DNA of 5,050 bases from Pseudomonadota bacterium (lineage in GTDB: Bacteria; Pseudomonadota; Alphaproteobacteria; Rhizobiales; Rhizobiaceae). This document shows, piece by piece, positions 1 to 5,050 of this stretch. A model generated the notes under the pieces. It saw only the letters and a list, made by a program, of their open reading frames with translations, was not told where the DNA came from and did no database searches. Location: the NCBI GenBank assembly GCA_003242525.1, contig QGUU01000233.1, positions 1 to 5,050 on the forward strand, given 5' to 3'. Both the position numbers and the translations under genes were made by a program. Numbering within the stretch: the first letter of the stretch is position 1; each line of letters begins with the position of its first letter.

Positions 1-262
1 GCGGCGCGGGCTGCGCCGAAGCTGGCGCTTCCGAGGCGGCTGAGGTCTCCGTTGTTTCGGTAGGTTCGGCCGATTGGGCAGGGGGCGCGGGCACGCGCAG
101 GTTCCGGTCGCGCAAAGCGATTGCCGTCGAGCCGCCGACCACCGCCACGACGACGGCAAGCGCGACAATTCGGCCGTATCCAAACCGTCTCGCGGGAGGC
201 GTCTCGCGCAGCCGGGCGGACTGCCCGAGCGGACGGTCGATCTCCTTGCCGAACTCGTTCAA
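1..262 (-). CDS. Divergent polysaccharide deacetylase (YibQ-like), N-terminal part, cut by window edge
   Basis: Partial gene: the first 87 codons are visible and the rest lies beyond the left edge. The start is a TTG at 262-260. It is the only ATG, GTG or TTG in the frame after the in-frame TGA at 301-299, and an AGGGG ribosome-binding site lies 7 bases before it. The protein opens NEFGKEIDRPLGQ, a PLG-containing N-terminus that I associate with rhizobial YibQ/PF04748 proteins. A basic stretch (RR at 25-26, R31) precedes one hydrophobic segment at about residues 32-50, with no clear signal-peptidase site, then a Pro/Ala/Glu/Thr-rich linker from about 57. This suggests a protein anchored in the inner membrane with its catalytic-like domain in the periplasm. 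The deacetylase domain is not in view, so the family call rests on the N-terminal wording and on the position just after ctpA, where this gene commonly sits in rhizobia. Another single-pass envelope protein is possible. Confidence 0.68.
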   Translation of the reverse strand, partial: MNEFGKEIDRPLGQSARLRETPPARRFGYGRIVALAVVVAVVGGSTAIALRDRNLRVPAPPAQSAEPTETTETSAASEAPASAQPAP

Positions 263-269
263 GCTGCAA

Positions 270-274
270 CCCCT
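270..274 (-). promoter_or_regulatory. Ribosome-binding site supporting the TTG start at 262
   Basis: On the minus strand AGGGG is followed by a 7-base spacer and then TTG. It decides the start of the left-edge gene, because no ATG or GTG lies in frame between the upstream stop and the TTG. Confidence 0.55.
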
Positions 275-303
275 GCCCCCGGTCTCCCCTGCTTCCGGTC
301 ACT

Positions 304-329
304 CTGCCGGGAGTGCGAACTCCCGGCAG
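304..329 (-). other. Perfect 11-bp-stem, 4-base-loop hairpin between ctpA and the next gene
   Basis: The minus strand reads CTGCCGGGAGT, loop TCGC, then ACTCCCGGCAG, an uninterrupted 11-bp inverted repeat of high GC content. It lies 36 bases after the ctpA stop and 41 bases before the TTG start of the next gene. No run of T follows on either strand, so it is not a standard intrinsic terminator. It may stabilise the 3' end of the ctpA message, partly attenuate read-through, or mark an RNA-processing site. Read on the plus strand the loop is GCGA, a GNRA-type tetraloop. Confidence 0.6.
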
Positions 330-365
330 CCAGGACCCGGATCTTCCCAACCGGAGCTGCACGCC

Positions 366-1691
366 TCACTGGTTGAAAACTGCCTTCTGAGGGTTGGGCG
401 GGAAAGCAGGGTCGGTCTTCTCCCCGCGCAGCAACTGCAGCGCAAAGGCCAGCTGCAGGTCGTCCTTCGGGTCCGGCGGCACATAGGCAGCGGAGCCGGA
501 ACCCTCCTCGCTCTCCTCGGGGCCCTTGATGTGACCCTTGAGGCCGGATTCGCCACGGGTCACGTCGCGTCCCTGCAAATCCGGCGGAAGCGGCTGCTCC
601 ACCTTTATGTCGGGGGCGATGCCCTTCCCCTGGATCGACTTGCCGGAGGGGGTGTAATAGAGCGCCGTGGTCAACCGCAGCGCGCCGTTTTCACCGAGCG
701 GTATGATGGTCTGCACGGACCCCTTGCCGAAAGACTGCGTGCCCACCACGGTGGCCCGCTTGAGGTCCTGCAACGCGCCCGCCACAATCTCCGAAGCGCT
801 CGCGGAACCGCCATTGATGAGGACGATAAGCGGCTTGCCGTCAATGTCGTCGCCGGCCTTTGCGTCAAAACGGGTCACATCCTTCGGGTCACGACCACGC
901 GTGGACACGATTTCACCGCGATCGAGGAAGGCGTCCGACACGCTGACGGCCTGATCGAGCAGACCGCCGGGATTGAGCCGGAGGTCGAGCACATAGCCCT
1001 TCAGCTTGTCGTTTGGCACCTGCTTCTTGATGTTCGCGATGGCGTCCTGCAGGTCGTCATATGTCTTTTCGGTGAAGGACGCGATCTTTATGTAGCCGAC
1101 ATCATCCTCGACCCTGTACTTGACGGCCTTGACCTTGATGATGTCGCGGACCACGGACAGCTCGATGGGCTTGTCGGCGCCCTGGCGGATGATGGTAAGC
1201 TTGATGGGCGAGCCCACCGTTCCGCGCATCTTGTCGACCGCCTCGTTCAGGGTCATGCCGTTGACGTCTTCGCCATCAATCTTGGCGATATAGTCGCCGG
1301 CCAGCACGCCCGCCTTGGCTGCCGGCGTGTCGTCGATCGGAGTGATGACCTTTACCAGGTTGTTTTCCATCGTGACTTCGATGCCGAGGCCGCCGAACTC
1401 TCCCTTGGTCTGCACCCGCATGTCGGCTGCCTCGTCCGCATTCATGTAGGACGAGTGCGGATCGAGCGAGGTGAGCATGCCGTTGATGGCGTTCTCGACA
1501 AGCGACTTGTCATCCGGAGGCGTGACATATTGTGCCCTGACGCGCTCGAAGATATCGCCGAAAATCGCCAGCTGCTTGTAGGTGTCCGAGCCGGCAGCGT
1601 TCGCTGACGAGGTTGGCGTGCCATAAACAAGGCTCATGGCGGATGCGCCCATCAGCGCACCGGCAAGCAAGAGCGAGAACTTCCGCATCAT
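366..1691 (-). CDS. ctpA: Carboxy-terminal processing protease CtpA (S41 family, PDZ domain, periplasmic)
   Basis: A 441-residue serine protease of family S41A that trims or degrades periplasmic proteins from the C-terminus. The N-terminus is a signal peptide (MMRK, a hydrophobic core at 6-22, likely cleavage after ANA at about 32). A PDZ domain follows at about 97-180, with the GEFGGLGIEV entry, and the protease core spans about 195-365. The NGGSASASEI block (293-302) and SFGKGSVQ (320-327) give a Ser298/Lys323/Gln327 active site. The 25-residue Ser-Lys and 4-residue Lys-Gln spacings match those known for CtpB and Prc. An acidic, Gly/Ser-rich tail (about 373-405) precedes a short C-terminal helix. 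Length is normal for a bacterial CtpA. The ATG directly follows the envC stop codon, so the two genes are very likely co-transcribed and translationally coupled. The second ATG (1688-1686) could equally be the start. Confidence 0.97.
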   Translation of the reverse strand: MMRKFSLLLAGALMGASAMSLVYGTPTSSANAAGSDTYKQLAIFGDIFERVRAQYVTPPDDKSLVENAINGMLTSLDPHSSYMNADEAADMRVQTKGEFGGLGIEVTMENNLVKVITPIDDTPAAKAGVLAGDYIAKIDGEDVNGMTLNEAVDKMRGTVGSPIKLTIIRQGADKPIELSVVRDIIKVKAVKYRVEDDVGYIKIASFTEKTYDDLQDAIANIKKQVPNDKLKGYVLDLRLNPGGLLDQAVSVSDAFLDRGEIVSTRGRDPKDVTRFDAKAGDDIDGKPLIVLINGGSASASEIVAGALQDLKRATVVGTQSFGKGSVQTIIPLGENGALRLTTALYYTPSGKSIQGKGIAPDIKVEQPLPPDLQGRDVTRGESGLKGHIKGPEESEEGSGSAAYVPPDPKDDLQLAFALQLLRGEKTDPAFPPNPQKAVFNQ

Positions 1692-3005
1692 TCAAGTCCT
1701 TCCAGAGACACGGTCCGCCCACCATGGGGCTGGATCGACGGGTTTTCCATCCTTGCGGAACTCCACATAGAGCTCCGGGGTGACACTTCCATTCTGCGTG
1801 GCTGCGGCGCTTGCGACCCTTGCCTCGCCCATCGCACCGACCGGCTCGCCCGCGAGCACCGTTTGGCCAGACGCGACGCTCAACATGTCCATCCCCGCCA
1901 GCACGACATGATAGCCATCGCCCGCATCGAGGATCAAGAGTTGGCCGTAAGAACGAAAAGGTCCCGCGTAAAGCACGTGTCCGTCCGCCGGCGCCGTGAC
2001 GATGGCTCCCGATTGTGTCGCCAGCATGTCGCCTTGCATCACGCCGCCGTTACCGTCCTTGTCGCCGAAATGCCGCTTGATCTTGCCTGTTGCCGGAAGC
2101 GCAACCTGGCCGCGGAGAGCGGAAAACGGCACTGATTCGATGAGTTGATTCGCCTCGGGTACGGGCAGGAGGGCGAAGTCATCTTCCTGCGCGAACCCGT
2201 CTGTCCCAGCCTTCCGGCTGGCTGCGCCTCGCGCCTTCTCGGCCTCGGCATCCAGCGCCGCAATGAGTTCTTTCAGGCTTTTGGCGCGTGACGCAAGATC
2301 GGCTGCCTTCTTCTGTTCCTCGGCCAGCGCGGCCTCCGTCTCGGCCTGGAGCTTGCGCTTCGCCTCCAGGAGCATGGTCAGGCGGCGCTTCTCCGCCACC
2401 TGTTCTGTGACTGCGGCGGCAAGCCGGGTTCGCTCCGCCTCGATGGATGTCGTCACGCGTGACAGTTCCGCAAGTTCGGCAGCCAGCGCGTCGGTCTCAC
2501 GGCGAAGCTCCGGCACGACGGCGCCAAGCAGAATGGCGCTGCGCACCGACGAAAGCGCATCCTCCGGCCTGACCAGGATGGCGGGCGGAGGGTTCACGCC
2601 CATGCGCTCCAGCCCACCCAGAACTTCCGCCAGCACATCCCGCCGCCCGGCCAGGGAAGTGCGGATCGCTTTTTCCTGACCTCTCAAGTCCTCAAGCCTG
2701 GCTCCGATCTCCTCGATGTCCTGACCGAGCTTCTGCTCGGTCTTGGCCGACTGGATCAGCGCCGCAGTGATCGACGCGCGGTCCTTCCTGACCGTTGCTA
2801 TGTCGGCTGCGAGCCTGGCCAGCCGCTCCTTGGACAGCGTCACCTCGTTGACGACCTGTTCGTATTCGGCCCTCTTGCTGTCCGGATCCCTGGCCGGATC
2901 GGGCGCGTCCTCGGCGGTCGACGGGGAAAGTGCGGCCAGCATCAGGGACAGGGCGGCAAGCATGCCGCGGACCAAGCAACCTGCCGGTTTGCGCCTTTCT
3001 GACAT
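1692..3005 (-). CDS. envC: EnvC-like murein hydrolase activator (coiled coil plus degenerate LytM/M23 domain)
   Basis: A 437-residue exported protein. It has a signal peptide (hydrophobic core about 11-27, likely cleavage after STA at 31), long charged coiled-coil segments at about 42-128 and 165-260, a linker, and a C-terminal LytM/M23 domain at about 300-430. The domain keeps the fold markers (ATGKIKRHFG, VTAPADGHVLYAG, YGQLLIL, VEFRKDGKPVDPAPWW), but the zinc ligands are replaced. Where active enzymes have HxxxD this protein has Met323 and Met327; the HxH pair reads AGM (Met372), and the last His position is Tyr412. It should therefore not cut peptidoglycan itself. As in E. coli EnvC, its likely job is to activate an AmiA/B/C-type amidase at the division site. 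The ATG has a GAGG only 3 bases upstream. The stop codon abuts ctpA. Confidence 0.93.
   Translation of the reverse strand: MSERRKPAGCLVRGMLAALSLMLAALSPSTAEDAPDPARDPDSKRAEYEQVVNEVTLSKERLARLAADIATVRKDRASITAALIQSAKTEQKLGQDIEEIGARLEDLRGQEKAIRTSLAGRRDVLAEVLGGLERMGVNPPPAILVRPEDALSSVRSAILLGAVVPELRRETDALAAELAELSRVTTSIEAERTRLAAAVTEQVAEKRRLTMLLEAKRKLQAETEAALAEEQKKAADLASRAKSLKELIAALDAEAEKARGAASRKAGTDGFAQEDDFALLPVPEANQLIESVPFSALRGQVALPATGKIKRHFGDKDGNGGVMQGDMLATQSGAIVTAPADGHVLYAGPFRSYGQLLILDAGDGYHVVLAGMDMLSVASGQTVLAGEPVGAMGEARVASAAATQNGSVTPELYVEFRKDGKPVDPAPWWADRVSGRT
1697..1703 (-). promoter_or_regulatory. Strong ribosome-binding site for ctpA inside the end of envC
   Basis: GGAAGGA on the minus strand sits within the last codons of envC, 5 bases before the first ctpA ATG (1691) and 8 before the second (1688). 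Because the envC TGA is immediately followed by ATGATG, a terminating ribosome could restart at once on ctpA. The 8-base spacing slightly favours the second ATG. Confidence 0.7.
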
Positions 3006-3026
3006 GGGCCTCGTTCTAGCTGCGGC

Positions 3027-3046
3027 TTCGTTAACGAATCATCAAC
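3027..3046. promoter_or_regulatory. Palindrome and CtrA-like direct repeat in front of envC
   Basis: This site lies in the 105-bp gap between rlmH and envC, 22 bases before the envC ATG. Bases 3027-3038 (TTCGTTAACGAA) are a perfect 12-bp palindrome. On the plus strand 3031-3046 reads TTAAC, six bases, then TCAAC, one mismatch from the TTAAC-N6-TTAAC direct repeat bound by the alphaproteobacterial cell-cycle regulator CtrA. A GAATC (3036-3040), a target for CcrM methylation, lies between the half-sites. I found no convincing -35/-10 pair for envC itself, so envC may depend on read-through from rsfS-rlmH, on a weak promoter here, or on both. Functional binding is inferred only. Confidence 0.35.
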
Positions 3047-3110
3047 CATGTCCGCGCGCCGCATCCTTCTATGTCAGTTCAGATTAGGGCGAAAATCCAT
3101 GCGTGCAGCG

Positions 3111-3593
3111 TCAGCTTCGATGATATGGGTGACCCGCTAGAATTGTCGTGGCACGGTAGAGCTGTTCGCCAAGCATGATGCGGACGAGCTGGTGCGGCCA
3201 GGTCATCGCGCCAAGGGAAAGGACGAATTCTGCCTGGTCGCGAAGCGAGGCGTCGTGTCCATCGGCCCCGCCAATCGCAATGACGGCGCTTTTTCGCCCC
3301 GAATCGCGGAGAAGACCCAGTCGCCCTGCGAATTCGTCGGATGAAAGGTTGCGGCCGCGCTCGTCGAGCAGCAGCAGAACTGTCCCCGCCTGGAGGTGAT
3401 TCTGGAGCGCCCTGCCTTCTTCGCGGCGACGCTCGGTTGCCGTTTGTGCCCTGCTTTCCGGTGTCTCGGCGATGCCCGCGAAATCCAGACCAACCGGCGG
3501 TCCGCTCCTGGCGAAGCGCTCGAAATAGCGGTCAGCCAATTCCCTTTCGGGGCCGCTCTTCATTCGGCCCACCGCATGGACTGCTATCTTCAT
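3111..3593 (-). CDS. rlmH: 23S rRNA (pseudouridine-1915-N3)-methyltransferase RlmH
   Basis: A 160-residue cytoplasmic SPOUT methyltransferase, the usual length for the family. It methylates N3 of pseudouridine 1915 in helix 69 of 23S rRNA, using S-adenosylmethionine, on assembled 70S ribosomes. Family marks are the start MKIAVHAVGRMKSGPERELADRY, given here as residues 1-23 in two parts (MKIAVHAVGR, then MKSGPERELADRY), LDERG (76-80), the cofactor-binding IGGADG (107-112) in the SPOUT knot, and the C-terminal block at about 129-159 (TWPHQLVRIMLGEQLYRA and GHPYHR). The ATG at 3593 has GAAGG 5 bases upstream. The frame stays open further upstream, but that extension only overlaps rsfS and has no homologous look. 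The gene begins 28 bases after the rsfS stop, so the two form one unit. The rsfS-rlmH pairing is common across bacteria. Confidence 0.96.
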   Translation of the reverse strand: MKIAVHAVGRMKSGPERELADRYFERFARSGPPVGLDFAGIAETPESRAQTATERRREEGRALQNHLQAGTVLLLLDERGRNLSSDEFAGRLGLLRDSGRKSAVIAIGGADGHDASLRDQAEFVLSLGAMTWPHQLVRIMLGEQLYRATTILAGHPYHRS

Positions 3594-3621
3594 GCCAGCC
3601 TTCAGCAGCCGAGCCACAGGC

Positions 3622-4062
3622 TCAGTGCAGGGTTTCCTCGTCCAGATCCGGCGCCTGCCACATCTTCTCGAGATTGTAGAATTCGCGGACCTCGGGTCGG
3701 AAGACATGGACGATGACATCGCCCGAATCGATCAGGACCCAGTCGGCGCTTGCCAGCCCTTCGACGCGCACGCCGCTGAAGCCGGCGTCCTTGAACGCCT
3801 TGAGCAGGTGGTCGGCTATGGCTGAGACATGCCGGTGCGAACGACCCGAGGCGATGACCATATAGTCGCCCAGGCTCGATTTTCCCTGAATGTCGATGGA
3901 GACAATGTTTTCGGCCTTGGAGTCTTCCAGACTGGCAAGAACCGTGTCGAGGGCCCGGGATGATGCGTCTCTGACGCTAACCCCGGCCGGCGAAGGCGCG
4001 ATATCGGCCTTCTTCCGAAGTGCTGTTCTCAGTGTTTTTCCTTTCGCTGCAAGAACAACCAA
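3622..4062 (-). CDS. rsfS: Ribosome silencing factor RsfS
   Basis: A 146-residue protein of the RsfS/DUF143/Iojap family. RsfS binds ribosomal protein uL14 on the 50S subunit and blocks joining with the 30S, which lowers translation when nutrients are short. The conserved domain covers about 34-135, with LASLEDSKAENIVSIDI (42-58), DYMVIASGRSHRHVSAIADH (66-85), ADWVLIDSGDVIVHVF (106-121) and REFYNLEKMW (126-135). The first 30 residues are basic and variable, and the start is uncertain. The TTG at 4062 is the first possible start after an in-frame stop (4077-4075) but has only a weak GGTGA two bases upstream. A better AAAGGA (4039-4044) sits 6 bases before an in-frame CTG at 4032. A promoter lies just upstream and rlmH follows closely. 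nadD, often the upstream neighbour, is not seen. Confidence 0.94.
   Translation of the reverse strand: MVVLAAKGKTLRTALRKKADIAPSPAGVSVRDASSRALDTVLASLEDSKAENIVSIDIQGKSSLGDYMVIASGRSHRHVSAIADHLLKAFKDAGFSGVRVEGLASADWVLIDSGDVIVHVFRPEVREFYNLEKMWQAPDLDEETLH
4039..4044 (-). promoter_or_regulatory. Shine-Dalgarno-like AAAGGA inside the annotated start of rsfS
   Basis: AAAGGA on the minus strand lies within codons 7-8 of rsfS as called from the TTG, and 6 bases before an in-frame CTG (4032-4030). Spacing and strength are better than for the TTG at 4062. The true start could thus be the CTG, giving a protein of 136 residues; the conserved domain is unaffected. Confidence 0.3.
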
Positions 4063-4090
4063 ATCACCGTGAGTTCAGGTGACGGTGTTT

Positions 4091-4120
4091 AGATAGGCAG
4101 AGTTCGGTTCCAGTTTCAAG
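4091..4120 (-). promoter_or_regulatory. Predicted sigma70-type promoter for rsfS-rlmH and probably downstream genes
   Basis: The minus strand carries CTTGAA (4120-4115, -35; TTGAAA at 4119-4114), exactly 17 bases from the end of TTGAAA to CTATCT (4096-4091, -10). This is close to the alphaproteobacterial consensus CTTGAC-N17-CTATAT. Transcription would start near 4084, leaving a leader of about 22 bases before the TTG at 4062. It is the only good promoter-like pair I found in the gap. Confidence 0.65.
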
Positions 4121-4161
4121 ACGAAGCGCGAAATGGGGGTTCACAGTTTGTTTCCCGGCTG

Positions 4162-4176
4162 GCGACCGGTGGTCGC
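4162..4176 (-). other. Short GC-rich hairpin in the gap upstream of rsfS
   Basis: GCGACC, a 3-base loop, then GGTCGC: a perfect 6-bp stem. It has no T-run after it, and lies between the MFS stop and the rsfS promoter. It may be part of the 3' end of the MFS transcript or have no role. Confidence 0.3.
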
Positions 4177-4197
4177 ATTGGGGCCATTCTGCCCGTT

Positions 4198-4240
4198 CCG
4201 ACCTTTTCCGCCGAAGACGTAGCGGCGGCGACACGGTCGG
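4198..4240 (-). terminator. Nested inverted repeat directly after the MFS stop codon, possible transcript end
   Basis: On the minus strand, starting at the base after the TGA, an outer pair CCGACC (4240-4235) and GGTCGG (4203-4198) encloses an inner pair CCGCCG (4228-4223) and CGGCGG (4213-4208). The RNA could fold into a two-level stem-loop. No U-tract follows, so it is not a textbook intrinsic terminator; it may protect the 3' end or slow polymerase. It fits a transcription boundary between the MFS gene and the promoter of rsfS. Confidence 0.35.
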
Positions 4241-5050
4241 TCAGGAGGGGCGCTGATCTTCCTCGGTCGTGAATGCAAGATCCACCGGCAGCGGGGCCTG
4301 CGCCGTCATTGGCGTGAATTCGCCGGTTTCGGCCGTTGGCACCGGGCGGGTAGTGATTACGCGCCCGGCCACAAACAAGGCATAGGCGAGTGCGATCACC
4401 ACCGCGACATAGATGAAGGCCTGCGTGCCCCAGACGGCCGAGAGGCCGGTGACGATGCCGGGCACGACGAAGCCAGAAAGCGACCAGGCGAACAGCAGCG
4501 ACGACGAAAGCGCCACAAGTTCTTCCTTGCTGGCGCGGTCGCCGGCATGGGCGCTTGCCAGCGAATAGACGCTTTCGACGGCACCATCCCACAGTAGATA
4601 GACGACCAGAAGCAAAACCAAAGGCCCCCCATCGAGGCCAAGCGCGGCAAGGCCGGCGGCCGCAGCCATTGATGTGGAGCCGATCAGCACGTAGCGGCGG
4701 TCGGTCCTGTCGGAGAGCCAGCCCAGCGGAAACTGCAGGAGCAGGGTCCCGATCGGCATGGCCGCCATAAGCAGGGCCACGTCTCCCTGACTGTAGCCCT
4801 TGGCGGTTGCGTGGATTGGCGCGAAGCCGGAAAGCGACATGGAAAGCCCCCCGACCGCCAGCATGCCCGCAAGCCCGACGGGCGAAATTCGCCATGCCTT
4901 GGCGAGGGCAACGGAGGCCGCCGTGGGAGGAGGCGGTTGCGTGAGGCGGGTAAGCCCCACAGGCAGTATGGAGATGGCGGTGAAGGCGATGCCGATCAGC
5001 GGAGCGGCGGCCGTTTCGATGTCTATCAGCGCCAGCGTGTAGTAGCCAAT
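4241..5050 (-). CDS. MFS transporter (YcaD-like subgroup suspected), C-terminal part, cut by window edge
   Basis: Partial gene: the frame is open to the right edge, giving 269 visible residues plus stop. MFS proteins are usually about 400-430 residues, so roughly 130-160 N-terminal residues are missing. Hydrophobic segments fit TM6 (about 17-31), a central loop rich in Pro (38-41), then about six helices (TM7-TM12), with TM10-TM12 at about 135-245. The strongest motif is QFPLGWLSDRTDRR, the second copy of the MFS loop-2/3 motif (GxLaDrxGrr), between TM8 and TM9. The wording around it (APIHATAKGYSQGDVALLMA) resembles the YcaD-like group, whose substrates are mostly unknown. The GTG at 4960 is an internal codon, not a start, because in-frame hydrophobic sequence continues upstream of it. 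The 178-bp gap with its own promoter suggests it is not co-transcribed with rsfS. The substrate cannot be read from the sequence. Confidence 0.88.
   Translation of the reverse strand: MGYYTLALIDIETAAAPLIGIAFTAISILPVGLTRLTQPPPPTAASVALAKAWRISPVGLAGMLAVGGLSMSLSGFAPIHATAKGYSQGDVALLMAAMPIGTLLLQFPLGWLSDRTDRRYVLIGSTSMAAAAGLAALGLDGGPLVLLLVVYLLWDGAVESVYSLASAHAGDRASKEELVALSSSLLFAWSLSGFVVPGIVTGLSAVWGTQAFIYVAVVIALAYALFVAGRVITTRPVPTAETGEFTPMTAQAPLPVDLAFTTEEDQRPS

Noticed and set aside
246..1607. 453-codon open frame on the plus strand across ctpA
   Set aside because: It is antisense to a clear ctpA gene with intact motifs. Long open shadow frames are expected in GC-rich coding DNA, and the translation resembles no family.
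2263..2679. 138-codon plus-strand frame opposite envC, Ser/Arg/Ala-rich
   Set aside because: Its composition is what results from reading the Ala/Glu/Arg-rich envC coiled coil in the opposite direction; no domain or start signal supports it.
3594..3719. N-terminal extension of rlmH by 42 codons into rsfS
   Set aside because: The extension overlaps conserved rsfS codons and looks like random Ser/Arg-rich sequence. RlmH proteins begin with MKI..AVG, and a good ribosome-binding site sits before the ATG at 3593.
4029..4067. 12-codon leader ORF (GTG start) overlapping the start of rsfS in another frame
   Set aside because: It is very short with no ribosome-binding site of its own, and its peptide has no runs of regulatory codons. 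Chance is the simplest explanation.
4116..4895. 259-codon minus-strand frame overlapping the MFS gene
   Set aside because: It is an Arg/Gly-rich out-of-frame shadow of the transporter gene, without membrane segments or motifs.
4241..4960. GTG at 4960 as the start of a short 239-residue transporter
   Set aside because: The same frame continues upstream to the window edge with hydrophobic, TM-like residues and no stop, so the gene is cut by the window and this GTG is an internal Val.
1..5050. Mobile elements, CRISPR arrays, tRNA/rRNA genes, toxin-antitoxin or defence genes
   Set aside because: I looked on both strands and saw no terminal repeats with a transposase, no regularly spaced repeats, no tRNA cloverleaf and no such proteins. 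The window is an ordinary housekeeping block.

Overview
The window is GC-rich, compact DNA, and every recognisable gene lies on the minus strand. The gene content and order (rsfS, rlmH, an envC-type LytM gene, ctpA, then a YibQ-like divergent polysaccharide deacetylase) and the protein wording point to an alphaproteobacterium of the order Hyphomicrobiales/Rhizobiales, most likely near Mesorhizobium/Phyllobacteriaceae. A CTTGAA-N17-CTATCT promoter of alphaproteobacterial type fits this. The taxonomic call rests on recognition, not on a search.

In the direction of transcription (right to left): 5050-4241 is the C-terminal two thirds of an MFS transporter whose start lies outside the window. 4240-4063 is a 178-bp gap with two GC-rich hairpins and a good sigma70-type promoter. 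4062-3622 is rsfS (ribosome silencing factor) and 3593-3111 is rlmH (23S rRNA pseudouridine-1915 methyltransferase). 3110-3006 is a 105-bp gap with a perfect 12-bp palindrome and a CtrA-like direct repeat. 3005-1692 encodes an EnvC-like coiled-coil/LytM protein whose zinc ligands are all replaced. 1691-366 is ctpA, a periplasmic PDZ-containing S41 protease that begins at the base after the envC stop codon. 365-263 is a gap with a perfect 11-bp-stem hairpin. 262-1 is the N-terminus of a membrane-anchored protein, probably the YibQ-like polysaccharide deacetylase.

The genes form two functional pairs in one apparent transcription unit: ribosome control and maturation (rsfS-rlmH), then cell-wall remodelling at division (envC-ctpA and the deacetylase-like gene). 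This is a conserved housekeeping neighbourhood. I see no mobile element, CRISPR array, tRNA or rRNA gene, or phage gene, and no convincing undescribed system. The points most worth a second look are the CtrA/CcrM-like site in front of envC, the abutting envC-ctpA pair, the hairpin between ctpA and the next gene, the uncertain start of rsfS, and the MFS gene in the place where nadD is often found.
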